Source: Erythrobacter sp. (GTDB lineage Bacteria > Pseudomonadota > Alphaproteobacteria > Sphingomonadales > Sphingomonadaceae). From it: a DNA stretch of 64,000 nucleotides. The notes under the pieces are model-generated. The model ran no database searches. It was given only the letters and a program-made list of their open reading frames with translations, and was not told the DNA's origin. Position 1 is the stretch's first letter. Each line of letters starts with the position of its first letter. The stretch covers positions 62,001 through 126,000 of the forward strand of contig NZ_JAMWYX010000007.1 of the NCBI RefSeq assembly GCF_024305245.1, given 5' to 3'. Of this stretch, positions 16,910-25,091 are shown one piece after another. Position numbers and translations under genes: made by a program.

Positions 16910-18906
16910 TGAAAAAAAGGCAGGCCCTCGCGCCTAGCGAACTCTTCGAAGGCTTCGGCAATGCCCTCCTGCGTCAGCCCATCGTGGTTGAACAGATCAT
17001 GCTCGACGATCAGATGGTTGTGGCTGTCGCGCATATAGCTGCCGTCTGGATTCCTACGATAAACTTTGCGGCCTGAGTTATCGACGCTTTCCACCTGCTG
17101 CGTCGCGAAGAAGATGTTATAGTCCTCCTGCCGTGGACACAGCGGGCCAGATTCCTCGTCATCATTCCATTTTTGCACAAACAACACACTGGTCTTGGTG
17201 CCGGTGTGCGGCTTGAACGTGTTGGGGTGTAGGCCGACCACCGCCAGAATGCGGCACCGTTCCATAATGAACTCGCGCAGGCGCTGGTCAGATGAGTTGT
17301 TGAACCGCCCTTGCGGCAGCACCACCGCCATGCGTCCGCCCGGACGCAGGAAGTCGATGTTGCGTTCAATAAACAGGAGATCGCGGGCTACTTTGCTTTC
17401 AAGCTTGCCACCCTTCTTGTGCGCCACCTCGTAGGGGCTGAGCATATCGGACTGCTTGATGTCCCCTGCGAACGGCGGGTTGGCCATCAGCACATCGAAA
17501 TTGAACTGGCGGTATTCGCCTGGCTTCTTGATCGCCCTGAGGCGTTTCAGGCCGTTCCAGCCATTGGCATAGGTTTCTTGCCACTCTGGCTGGCTGGTGG
17601 TTTCATCCCACTTCGTCCAGTCGAGCGTGTTAAGGTGTAGAACGTTGGTTTCGCCGTCGCCCGCGATGAGGTTGAGGCAGCGGGACACGCGGACGCTCTT
17701 TTCGTCAAAATCCACCGCAAACACATTGCGCCGGACATATTCCACTGCGCGCGGCTCCTTCGCCTCCATGGTGAAAAGGTCGCCTTCCGACTTGCCCAGC
17801 TCCGCGTAAATCTGCTTCCAGACGTGGAACATGGTGTGGACGGTGAAGCCTGCCGATCCGCAGGCCGTATCGATCACCGTTTCATGTTCCTGTGGGTTCA
17901 TCATCCGCACACACATGTCGATCACCCAGCGCGGGGTGAAATACTGACCCTTTTCGCCCTTAGACGATTTCGACACGAGATACTCGAAGGCATCGTCCAC
18001 CACATCGAGATTGGAGTTGAACAGCTTCCACTCTTCCAGCGAGCCCACGCAGACTTGCAGGTGATCGGGCGACAGGCGGATCCGCTCATCATCCAGAAAC
18101 ACACCCGGCCATTTCTGCTTGGCTTCATCGAACAGGGCCTGGATCGAGGCCTTGAGCTGCGCCGCCGTGTTCTGGTTCCGGAAGCGCAGATTGCGATGCA
18201 TTTGGTACGACGTCATCTCGTCATACAGCTTCGTGAAGATCAGTTTGAAGACCTCTTCGAACACATCGACACCGGCATTCGCCAGCACTTCATCTTCCAT
18301 TTCCTGAATGAGGCCGCGTAGGGAGCGGGCCGACTTTCCTTCCCGCGCGCGCGCATCTTCAAGATCAATCAGGGTCTGGATACGCCAAGGCTCATCCACA
18401 ATCTGCTCGATCGTCTGGTCTGCTCGGGGCAGCTCATGGATCGGCATGAAGTAGTTGGGATTCTTGCGGTGCCACACCTCGGCGAGGGTGCCGTTGCTCC
18501 ACACTGCCAAAGGTGCACCGGTGGCGTGAGCGTATGATCGAAGCTGCTCTTTCCCGTCCTTTAGCCTCTGCTGCTTCACCTCGATGATAATGTAGGGAAC
18601 AGTCTTTCTGTCTGCGTCGAATACGACAATATCTGCACGCTTCGATGTGTCGCGCCCAAATGTGATGGGATATTCGACGGCAATACGAGACGGGGCATAA
18701 CCCAGCGTATTTATCAGCCGCGCCAACCAAAGCTGACGGACCCGCTCTTCCGGCTTCAGCTGCACCTCTTTGCCACGAACTAGGCAGGGTACGTAGGCCG
18801 TTTCCTTCCCGCGGTTGTCGCGCTGGACGCAGCGATCCTCCAGTGCGCGGACTTCCTCCTCTGAGAAAAGCACGTAATCACTGAATTCCTTGGTCATCAC
18901 ATTCAT
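16906..18906 (-). CDS. Fused PD-(D/E)xK nuclease and N6-adenine methylase
   Basis: A 666-aa protein. Residues about 80-140 form an HsdR_N-like nuclease domain with RADIVVFDADRK and IIIEVKQQ, the D...ExK signature. A helical stretch follows and then an HsdM-type methylase with motif I DTACGSAGF and motif IV NPPF. Uniting cutting and methylation in one chain that pairs with an S subunit matches BcgI-like (type IIB/IIG) enzymes rather than classical type I, where HsdR is a separate translocase. The start at 18906 (or 18897) is preferred; the frame upstream to 19008 is basic and unrelated. First gene of the three-gene operon. Confidence 0.85.
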   Translation of the reverse strand: MNVMTKEFSDYVLFSEEEVRALEDRCVQRDNRGKETAYVPCLVRGKEVQLKPEERVRQLWLARLINTLGYAPSRIAVEYPITFGRDTSKRADIVVFDADRKTVPYIIIEVKQQRLKDGKEQLRSYAHATGAPLAVWSNGTLAEVWHRKNPNYFMPIHELPRADQTIEQIVDEPWRIQTLIDLEDARAREGKSARSLRGLIQEMEDEVLANAGVDVFEEVFKLIFTKLYDEMTSYQMHRNLRFRNQNTAAQLKASIQALFDEAKQKWPGVFLDDERIRLSPDHLQVCVGSLEEWKLFNSNLDVVDDAFEYLVSKSSKGEKGQYFTPRWVIDMCVRMMNPQEHETVIDTACGSAGFTVHTMFHVWKQIYAELGKSEGDLFTMEAKEPRAVEYVRRNVFAVDFDEKSVRVSRCLNLIAGDGETNVLHLNTLDWTKWDETTSQPEWQETYANGWNGLKRLRAIKKPGEYRQFNFDVLMANPPFAGDIKQSDMLSPYEVAHKKGGKLESKVARDLLFIERNIDFLRPGGRMAVVLPQGRFNNSSDQRLREFIMERCRILAVVGLHPNTFKPHTGTKTSVLFVQKWNDDEESGPLCPRQEDYNIFFATQQVESVDNSGRKVYRRNPDGSYMRDSHNHLIVEHDLFNHDGLTQEGIAEAFEEFARREGLPFFQ

Positions 18907-19108
18907 TTTGGTTACCCGTCTAAGCGCACAGCGTCTCTCGATATACGCCGGATACAACAAGAGGTTGTTTCTGGCGATGGCCTGCCTCGGCTCAATCCTC
19001 AGCCGCATGAGGGAAGCGCACGGGAGAGCAGCCGCTCAACGCCAAGAAAATTCTAGAATTGTATGCGTTCGCCATATTGGCAGATAGAAGCTCGGTGAGG
19101 GGTGTCGA

Positions 19109-19492
19109 ATGATAGCGAGGTTCAGTCTAGAGCTAGGTGGCTGGTACGCCATGACGATGCTGCCCGGGTATGGAACCGTCCCCTATGTGACGCCGATCAG
19201 GGTTGATGCGCTTTCCCCGCTAGGTAATCGCCGGTTCGAACTCGTTTTCTTGAACCTTGGCTACGCGGCCGGGGTACAGGGCTTTCAATCAACATTTCGG
19301 ACCCTCAAGAGAGGCCCCGGCTTCCTCATGGCTGAGCAAGAGAGCATGCCTGAGCGAGGCTATCTTTTTCAAAACTTAACGCGAGATTGGCTGGATAAAA
19401 ATATAGGTTCCGGCTCAGGCGACCGCTATCTGCATGACGATGAAAGCCCCAATGAACAGCGCCTTCTCGAAGCTGCTGCGACAGCTTGTTAG
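19109..19492 (+). CDS. Hypothetical protein in the defence cluster
   Basis: A 127-aa protein with strand-rich N-terminus (ARFSLELGGWYAMTMLPGYG, VELVFLN-like segment) and an acidic tail. It is divergent from the nuclease-methylase gene, which leaves about 200 bp for both promoters. No catalytic motif or membrane segment is visible. Its position between restriction genes suggests an accessory role, but nothing in the sequence shows it. Confidence 0.55.
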   Translation: MIARFSLELGGWYAMTMLPGYGTVPYVTPIRVDALSPLGNRRFELVFLNLGYAAGVQGFQSTFRTLKRGPGFLMAEQESMPERGYLFQNLTRDWLDKNIGSGSGDRYLHDDESPNEQRLLEAAATAC

Positions 19493-19627
19493 CCGCATCC
19501 CGGCGAGTAACTAATATGAGGTGGCCAATCTGCCGCCCATTCCACGACTAAGCCCGCGGATGACCTCCATTGGCAATTTGCCTACCCGCCTTTAAAGGCA
19601 AACAGCACGGCTGAGGGATCTGATTAA

Positions 19628-21547
19628 ATGAAAACCGATTCAATTGAAGTTGGGCGCGTTCTGCAAGATAGCCGCAGGTTCACAGTTCCGATTTATCAGC
19701 GGCAATATGCATGGAAAGAGGACCGGCTTAATCCGCTCTGGGATGATCTCGTTTCGAAAGCCAACGAACTTCTAGATGGGCCGCCAAAGTTTCAGCATTA
19801 CATGGGCGCGCTCATCCTTGCGCCCGGTGCCGATGGCTACAGCGTAGGTCGAATTTCCAGCGTGCAAGTCGTGGATGGCCAGCAGCGGCTTTCGACGTTT
19901 CAGCTCTTTCTGGCGGCTCTACGACATGTCGCCACGGAATGGGGGCAAGAAGGCATCGTCAAGGCTTTGGACGTTTACATTTTCAATGATGAACGCAGCG
20001 CGGAAGCGGATGCCACGCCCGCGGATCGCCTGAAGCTGGTTCCAACTCCCGCCGATCGATCCATTTTCCGCGACCTAATGACGGAAACCTTTTCAACAGT
20101 CCGGTCGCGCCACTCGCACGCATTTTACAAGAACGGCAACATCATCAAGGGGCAGGCCCCGCGCGCTCTACTCGCCTATCTGTATTTTCGCGAAAAGATT
20201 GACCACTACGCCGCTTGGGGAAGCGACGAGAAAGACGATGACGATTTCGACCTTGCGCGAATGGCCGCTGCGATATCGAAGGATGATCCGGCGGCTGGGA
20301 CAAGGTTGCAGGCACTTGCGGACGCCCTGCTGATCCAATTCAAGTTGGTGATTATCAATCTCGAAGAGGGGGATGACGCGCAAGTTATTTTCGAGACACT
20401 GAATAGCCGGGGCGAACCGCTGCTGGCTATGGACCTTGTGCGGAACAACATTTTCCACCGGGCCGAAGCGCAAGGCGAACACGCCGAAGGACTTTTTGAA
20501 ACGCGATGGAAGCCGTTCGATCAGCTTTTCTGGAAAGCGGATGCGCCCCGCGCCAAACCCAAGCGGCCCCGTATTGACCATTTCCTGAGCTATGCCCTGA
20601 CTGCCCAAACCGGCGAAGAAACATCGCTGCGTGAGCTTTACGCCGAATACCGGGCCTATGCACGGCCCAAGGGCAAAGCGCGCTTTGCGACTGTGGGCGA
20701 AGAGCTGGATGCGCTGTTGCGCTTCAATCCTGTTTATGAAGCGCTAGAACAGGGCAAAGGTGACGCTGATGTAGCGTGGCTTGGGCGCAAGCTGGCGACT
20801 TGGGAAGTTGCAACCGTCTATCCCCTCGTTTTCGCAACGGCAGTTACTAAAATGGACGAAGCTGAAAAGCGGACGATCTATCGGCTGATCTATTCCTACA
20901 TCGTTCGGCGAGCAATCTGCAATTTGACAGCCAAGAACATGAACAAGAATTTCACTCGCATTGTCGCGATTTTCAACGAGAGAGGGGCTTCGCTTCAAAC
21001 GTTCCGGGAGTCGTTTGCGGGACAGTCCGGCCCCGCTGTTCGTTTCCCCGATGATGCGGAACTTCAGGCCGCAATCACAAGCCAACCGATCTATGACAAC
21101 ATCCTGCGTGCGGAACGCAAAATCGATATTCTTTGGGAGTTGGAAAAGGCCGTTCGGTCAAAGTTTCAGGTGGACGACAGTCGGCCAAGTTTCCTGTCGG
21201 TTGAACACGTTCTCCCTCAAACCTGGACCACACATTGGCCATTGCCCGATGGCAGGTTCGTTCCGGGCACGCGGATTCCGGCGGACGAAGAAATGGCAGT
21301 CGCCATGCGGCACAGGGATGCGCATCGGCACCGGCTCGGCAACCTTACACTGGTGACAGCACCACTTAATTCATCGATGCAAAATCAGGCTTTCGATGCG
21401 AAGCGCGAACGGCTTGGCAAATCGCTTATGGCCCTAAACACGGCCATTGCCGAACTGCCTATGTGGGATGAAGCTACAATCGTGCAACGTGGGGACAACT
21501 TGGGCAAACTTGCAGTTGATATCTGGCCCCATCCAGCTTCAGTTTAG
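19628..21547 (+). CDS. GmrSD-type DUF262/DUF1524 nuclease
   Basis: A 639-aa protein. The N-terminal DUF262 (ParB-like NTPase) has VPIYQRQYAWKEDRLNPLW and VVDGQQRLSTFQLFL; LNSRGEPLLAMDLVRN in the middle also belongs to the family. The C-terminal DUF1524 HNH nuclease has VEHVLPQTW, then HRLGNLTLVTAPLNSSMQN. Family members such as GmrSD are type IV restriction enzymes that cut modified phage DNA, and BREX-linked relatives act likewise. It stands 94 bp before the DUF3800 gene on the same strand. The target modification cannot be told from sequence. Confidence 0.88.
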   Translation: MKTDSIEVGRVLQDSRRFTVPIYQRQYAWKEDRLNPLWDDLVSKANELLDGPPKFQHYMGALILAPGADGYSVGRISSVQVVDGQQRLSTFQLFLAALRHVATEWGQEGIVKALDVYIFNDERSAEADATPADRLKLVPTPADRSIFRDLMTETFSTVRSRHSHAFYKNGNIIKGQAPRALLAYLYFREKIDHYAAWGSDEKDDDDFDLARMAAAISKDDPAAGTRLQALADALLIQFKLVIINLEEGDDAQVIFETLNSRGEPLLAMDLVRNNIFHRAEAQGEHAEGLFETRWKPFDQLFWKADAPRAKPKRPRIDHFLSYALTAQTGEETSLRELYAEYRAYARPKGKARFATVGEELDALLRFNPVYEALEQGKGDADVAWLGRKLATWEVATVYPLVFATAVTKMDEAEKRTIYRLIYSYIVRRAICNLTAKNMNKNFTRIVAIFNERGASLQTFRESFAGQSGPAVRFPDDAELQAAITSQPIYDNILRAERKIDILWELEKAVRSKFQVDDSRPSFLSVEHVLPQTWTTHWPLPDGRFVPGTRIPADEEMAVAMRHRDAHRHRLGNLTLVTAPLNSSMQNQAFDAKRERLGKSLMALNTAIAELPMWDEATIVQRGDNLGKLAVDIWPHPASV

Positions 21548-21641
21548 GGGGCCATTCTCAAAATTCTAGAGATGCGTGCAATGCTCACCCCGAAGAGTAG
21601 GGCACCTTCGCCAGTGCTCTTGCGGAAATTGAGAGGTCGTT

Positions 21642-22790
21642 TTGTTCGCTTACGTTGATGAAACCGGGAACACTGGCGCTCGGATGCTGGACGAGGATCA
21701 GCCGGTGTTCGTCACGGCAGCATTCATGACACGCTCCGATTTCGAACATCGCTTTGGAAGCGAAGTGCGCGATATCGCGAAATCGTTCGGTCTTGATGAA
21801 CTTCATGCCGCTCAGCTCGGCGTGGGGCGGCTGGAGAATATCGCACCTGCCTTGCTCCGGGTGATCCGCAAGGCAGGACCGGCGTTCGCATTAGCGCGAG
21901 TTGAGAAGGCGTATGTGCTGGCGGCCAAGGTGTTTGACACGCTCTTCGACTCCTTTGAGAACAAGGCGGTCCCGTGGCACGTCTACAATGTCCCGGCGCT
22001 GCGCATGACCATGTTGTTCAAGGTTACATATCTTCTTGATGAGCAAATCGCTGAGGCTTTTCTCGACGCCCTCCTCGATGCCATCGACAAGCGTGCACTC
22101 GAAAAGATGGCTGGCGTTTGTCGGCAGATTGCAGCGAACGTCGATCTACTGCCTGACCAGAGGTCAAAAGAGATCATTGGTGAGGCAATGACGTGGGCCG
22201 CCGAGCACCCCGAATGCTTGCACTTCGTACATTCCGACAAGGTCGGCAGGAAAAGCCATCTGCCTAACATGGTGGGCTTCGGCAATCTGCTTGCCGGCAT
22301 CGAGAAGCAGTCAGTCGTTTGGCAGCGGCCGGTCGATCGCATTGTTCATGATCGCCAGCACGAGTTTGCTTCCGCGATTGAGTTTTGGCACAAAATGTAC
22401 TCGAACGCTCGCCCAGAAGCCGTGACCGTCCCGTTCAGTGGGAAGATGGTACTGCGGAAGGTATTTGGGAGCAAACTTGAGATTACCTCGGCGAAGGAAA
22501 GTGCCGGTATCCAAGTCATCGACGTCATTCTTTGGCTGTTTTCACGCTCCCTGAAGCAAGAGTTGCCGCCCAATTGCCAAAAGCTCTTGAATTATGTACA
22601 TAGTAGGGCGCATAGTGATGACTTTTCGTTCGCAGGTGCCGAAGCTATTGCTGCCGCATCAGTCGAGCGCGCCAATTCAGTTACTATGACACCGGAAGCG
22701 ATCGAAGGTGCTCGCGCGTTCCGCGCAGAGATGGAGCAGGGAAGGCTCCAAGCTATGAGCGATTTCGAGAACGAAGAAGAAGCACGGTAG
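21642..22790 (+). CDS. DUF3800 domain protein
   Basis: A 382-aa protein. It opens with FAYVDETGNTGARM, the DUF3800 hallmark (strand with DExGN), followed by VFVTAAFM and later KVGRKSHLPNMVGF and SAGIQVIDVILWLFSR, where an Asp lies in the conserved final helix. DUF3800 proteins have an RNase H-like fold and sit in mobile elements and defence islands. The start is TTG at 21642, preceded by GAGAGGT, and no ATG lies before the conserved strand. It follows the GmrSD-type gene and may be cotranscribed. Confidence 0.8.
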   Translation: MFAYVDETGNTGARMLDEDQPVFVTAAFMTRSDFEHRFGSEVRDIAKSFGLDELHAAQLGVGRLENIAPALLRVIRKAGPAFALARVEKAYVLAAKVFDTLFDSFENKAVPWHVYNVPALRMTMLFKVTYLLDEQIAEAFLDALLDAIDKRALEKMAGVCRQIAANVDLLPDQRSKEIIGEAMTWAAEHPECLHFVHSDKVGRKSHLPNMVGFGNLLAGIEKQSVVWQRPVDRIVHDRQHEFASAIEFWHKMYSNARPEAVTVPFSGKMVLRKVFGSKLEITSAKESAGIQVIDVILWLFSRSLKQELPPNCQKLLNYVHSRAHSDDFSFAGAEAIAAASVERANSVTMTPEAIEGARAFRAEMEQGRLQAMSDFENEEEAR

Positions 22791-22950
22791 CGACGCTTCG
22801 CGGGCGCGGGCGCGGCTGGGGTGGCACTTGGGGCCGATCCCATGGCCCTTGCGGCGTCTAGGGGTCGTCGTCAGCGTCCTTGCTTCCCAATAACCCAACG
22901 AAACCCTCAGAGCGTGAAGCAGAGCACCATCAAGGTAGATGCAGTTATCT

Positions 22951-22979
22951 TTGACTTCCTGCAAAAAACGCTGGAATAA
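22951..22979 (+). promoter_or_regulatory. Possible sigma-70 promoter for the small-gene block
   Basis: TTGACT at 22951-22956 and GAATAA at 22974-22979 with a 17-bp spacer, in an AT-richer stretch of the 316-bp gap after the DUF3800 gene. A 13-bp palindrome TGTTCTCAGAACA follows at 23017-23029 and could be an operator. The rest of this gap has no gene. Confidence 0.4.
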
Positions 22980-23060
22980 CAATATCTTATAAGAGAGCGC
23001 ACATGAACAGTTGAGATGTTCTCAGAACAGTCCGGCAGTTCTCCTGCCCCTCCCCCCACC

Positions 23061-23092
23061 AAGCCCTCGGATGACCTCCGGGGGCTTTTTTT
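23061..23092 (+). terminator. Terminator-like leader hairpin before the 23107 gene
   Basis: An 11-bp stem starting AAGCCCTCGGA (one G-T pair, loop of five) is followed by seven T residues, a textbook intrinsic terminator. It lies only 15 bp upstream of a start codon and downstream of the possible promoter, so it may work as an attenuator. Confidence 0.75.
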
Positions 23093-23106
23093 ATGGAGCG
23101 ATTCTG

Positions 23107-23430
23107 ATGATCATTCTGACCACGGCGCAGGCAATCCGCCATGTCGCCGCCTTCTACCCCCAGAGCCTGCCTGTGGGCCGCCTCTCGCACTACGCGACCC
23201 TGCTGGTAGCCGACCCCATCGCGTGGCTGTTTGTGTTCCAGCCGGGCGACACCCTGGCCCTGCTCGCGGCGCTGCGGGGACGGCCCTTCGCTGACCCGGA
23301 GTTCATCACCTGCGAGGGTGGCTGGTACGAAGCCGTGTTCGTTCTCAGCGACGACGGTTTTGGCCATGTCGTGTTCGTGCCGGACCAGCCGGACATAGAC
23401 GGCGACCTACTGGCGATCTGCAGCAGCTAG
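23107..23430 (+). CDS. Small protein, paralogue of the next gene (A)
   Basis: A 107-aa protein, family not recognised. Start set at 23107 (MIILTTAQAIRHVAAFYPQ) just after the leader hairpin; the open frame upstream crosses that hairpin. The C-terminal half, WYEAVFVLSDDGFGHVVFV then DLLAICSS, aligns with WWELLYCVGDSGFAFVLLV and PFAQLCRR of the following gene, so they share a domain of two to three strands. It is probably a mobile-element protein; function unknown. Confidence 0.65.
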   Translation: MIILTTAQAIRHVAAFYPQSLPVGRLSHYATLLVADPIAWLFVFQPGDTLALLAALRGRPFADPEFITCEGGWYEAVFVLSDDGFGHVVFVPDQPDIDGDLLAICSS

Positions 23431-23512
23431 CTCAACCACCATCACAACCCATCCGACCAGCGTCCAGGCATCCCGCCTCGGGCGCATTTTTTTATGCCCA
23501 AAGGAAACACAC

Positions 23513-23884
23513 ATGCACAACCTACCCATGATCGAAAGCATCCGAGCGGTTCTTGACCAGCCGCTCGGCGAGGAACTGAGGGTGCTGCTGCAGGACCGTC
23601 TTGCCGATACAATCCGGTGCGGCTTGCAGGATTTAACCCACATCCTGGTCGTCGAGGCTGGCGACACGGAACAGCAGATTATTGAGGCCGTCGGCTTCAG
23701 TCCGTTCGTGTCTCGGATCGACGGTGTCAGAAATTCTGTCGATTGGGACTGGATCGAGCGGCACGACGGCTGGTGGGAGCTCCTGTACTGCGTCGGCGAC
23801 AGCGGATTTGCCTTCGTCCTGCTGGTCGAGGATGCGGACGGGTCCCCGTTTGCCCAGCTCTGTCGGCGGGAAGGGGCAGGGTGA
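23513..23884 (+). CDS. Small protein, paralogue of the preceding gene (B)
   Basis: A 123-aa protein of unknown function. Its N-terminal half (IRAVLDQPLGEELRVLLQDR, IIEAVGFSPFVSR) is helical; the C-terminal half matches the 107-aa neighbour. A good ribosome site AAAGGAAA precedes the ATG within the sequence TGCCCAAAGGAAA, which recurs before the gene at 33550. The upstream region carries a short GC-rich hairpin and seven T residues. Its stop overlaps the next start by one base. Confidence 0.65.
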   Translation: MHNLPMIESIRAVLDQPLGEELRVLLQDRLADTIRCGLQDLTHILVVEAGDTEQQIIEAVGFSPFVSRIDGVRNSVDWDWIERHDGWWELLYCVGDSGFAFVLLVEDADGSPFAQLCRREGAG

Positions 23885-24132
23885 TGAGGGTGATGACGGT
23901 ACTGGGCTGGATCCTGCTCGCCTGCCTGATCCTTACTGCCTTGCGCTGGGCCGTGCTGCTGATCGCCGCCGTCTTGATGATCGGGTTGGCGGTCTCGCTG
24001 GTCCGCGCCCCGGGGCAAACGCTGTCGGTGCTGTTCGGGGTGATCCTGCTCAACGCTTTTGCCGCGCACCCGGGGCTCGGGCTTATCCTCTTCATCCTGA
24101 TCGTTCTGGCTGGGAGGCTGGGCCGAAAGTAA
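23884..24132 (+). CDS. Small hydrophobic membrane protein
   Basis: An 82-aa protein made almost wholly of hydrophobic helices, about three (VLGWILLACLILTALRWAVL, LIAAVLMIGLAVSLV, then GLGLILFILIVLAG), ending in the basic GRLGRK. The ATG at 23884 overlaps the preceding stop by one base, so translation is coupled. No holin signature can be proved, though size and topology would allow it. Confidence 0.55.
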   Translation: MRVMTVLGWILLACLILTALRWAVLLIAAVLMIGLAVSLVRAPGQTLSVLFGVILLNAFAAHPGLGLILFILIVLAGRLGRK

Positions 24133-24182
24133 GGCGCAAGACTGCGATCGAGAGCCAACCTTGGCAACGCTAGCCAAGCGCC

Positions 24183-24536
24183 TCAATCTTCATCCGGCAG
24201 ATTTTCAGAGTAGGCCGTCCTTCGTCGTTTGCGAATTTCTGTGCTGCTGGCGCCAGCGTCGTTGATCGCACGCAAGAAGGCTTGGTCGTCACGGTTCCGG
24301 CGGCAGAGCTTAGCCAGCAAAAGTATCTCTGCTTCAGTTAAGGTCAAATGGCCTCGGTCCATTTCGTTCAAGGCACAAGCAAAGTCGATGACGACTAGCC
24401 GCCCGGTCTTCGAAATCTTGATGCGGTCTTGGCGCTGACCCTTCGCCATAGGGCTAGCATGGCGATTTATGATCTTCTCGTTGAAGATTTGCCGTCCCTT
24501 TCTCGGCAATCCGGGCGCTGAGAAAGCTATCTTCAT
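24183..24536 (-). CDS. Hypothetical basic protein
   Basis: A 117-aa protein of unknown family on the opposite strand to its neighbours. The core (KISKTGRLVVIDFACALNEM, LTLTEAEILLLAKLCRR) is mixed strand and helix; the tail is basic then acidic. An internal ATG at 24449 is an alternative start that would remove a polar leader. The upstream region is AT-rich, as expected for a promoter. It could be a repressor-like or structural accessory protein of the element, but no HTH can be defended. Confidence 0.45.
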   Translation of the reverse strand: MKIAFSAPGLPRKGRQIFNEKIINRHASPMAKGQRQDRIKISKTGRLVVIDFACALNEMDRGHLTLTEAEILLLAKLCRRNRDDQAFLRAINDAGASSTEIRKRRRTAYSENLPDED

Positions 24537-24812
24537 ACTAATCTCGATAATAAAAAAATGAGAACAAAAAGTGATCGGGGTAATTCAGATAAAGAGCGTA
24601 ATACCAGATACATGTAAATCTGGTAGATTAGCCCATTCCATGGGTCGGGAGCCTTGAGCAAGCGTGCCGGTAACCACACCGCTCATAACCGCATAAAAAA
24701 CTACCTCGATACCGAACTCTAAATCTACCGGCAGATTTGCCGAACCAAAACCAGTTGCTGGGCGAGAGATCAGAGGTGGTCTCTCGCCTTTCACGTTTGT
24801 TAGGACGAAAAA
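24537..24812. other. AT-rich repeat-bearing non-coding region upstream of the vapE block
   Basis: Begins with an A-rich stretch near 24548-24570. It carries two related repeats: AAATCTGGTAGATTAGCC at 24616-24633 and AAATCTACCGGCAGATTTGCC at 24721-24741, each containing inverted AAATCT/AGATTT-like arms, and the nearby hairpin ACCAGAT/ATCTGGT (24603-24623). A 9-bp perfect hairpin (24761-24788) followed by TTT leads into the next gene. The layout would fit a control region or replication origin of the satellite-like element; nothing proves it. Confidence 0.4.
24761..24791 (+). terminator. Leader hairpin before the 24813 gene
   Basis: Perfect 9-bp stem GGCGAGAGA/TCTCTCGCC (24761-24769, 24780-24788) followed by TTTC, 22 bp before a start codon. 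It follows the same pattern as the hairpin before 23107. Confidence 0.6.
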
Positions 24813-25091
24813 ATGACACATACACCTACCCCTCAGCATGGCTTCAACATGCTGCGCAGAATGCAGGAACTGAAACTCGACTTCGATGCAGCGGGTCCAA
24901 ATGGGCACGTCAGCTTTGCCAAGGCCTGCATCTGGTCCGGCCTCATGCGGAAAGAAGAGATAACCGCGGAAGCCTGTGCGATCGCCGGGGAACACCTTGA
25001 GGGCGTGTTCATGACGCTCCTCGATGAAGGCGAGAACATCCACTGGCGCAGATGCGAAAATGATACCCTCGATCTGATCACAGAAGCGTAA
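24813..25091 (+). CDS. Small acidic protein upstream of the VapE-like gene
   Basis: A 92-aa hypothetical protein, mostly helical (FNMLRRMQELKLDFDAAG, then EEITAEACAIAGEHLEGVFM). Its stop TAA overlaps the ATG of the VapE-like gene by one base, so the two are coupled. The link to a replication-associated ATPase suggests a role in element replication or its control; no motif supports more. Confidence 0.6.
   Translation: MTHTPTPQHGFNMLRRMQELKLDFDAAGPNGHVSFAKACIWSGLMRKEEITAEACAIAGEHLEGVFMTLLDEGENIHWRRCENDTLDLITEA

Noticed and set aside
23017..23029. TGTTCTCAGAACA as a LexA box
   Set aside because: Alphaproteobacterial LexA sites are usually GTTC/GAAC half-sites with seven-base spacing in direct form; this is a tight palindrome, so kept only as a possible operator.
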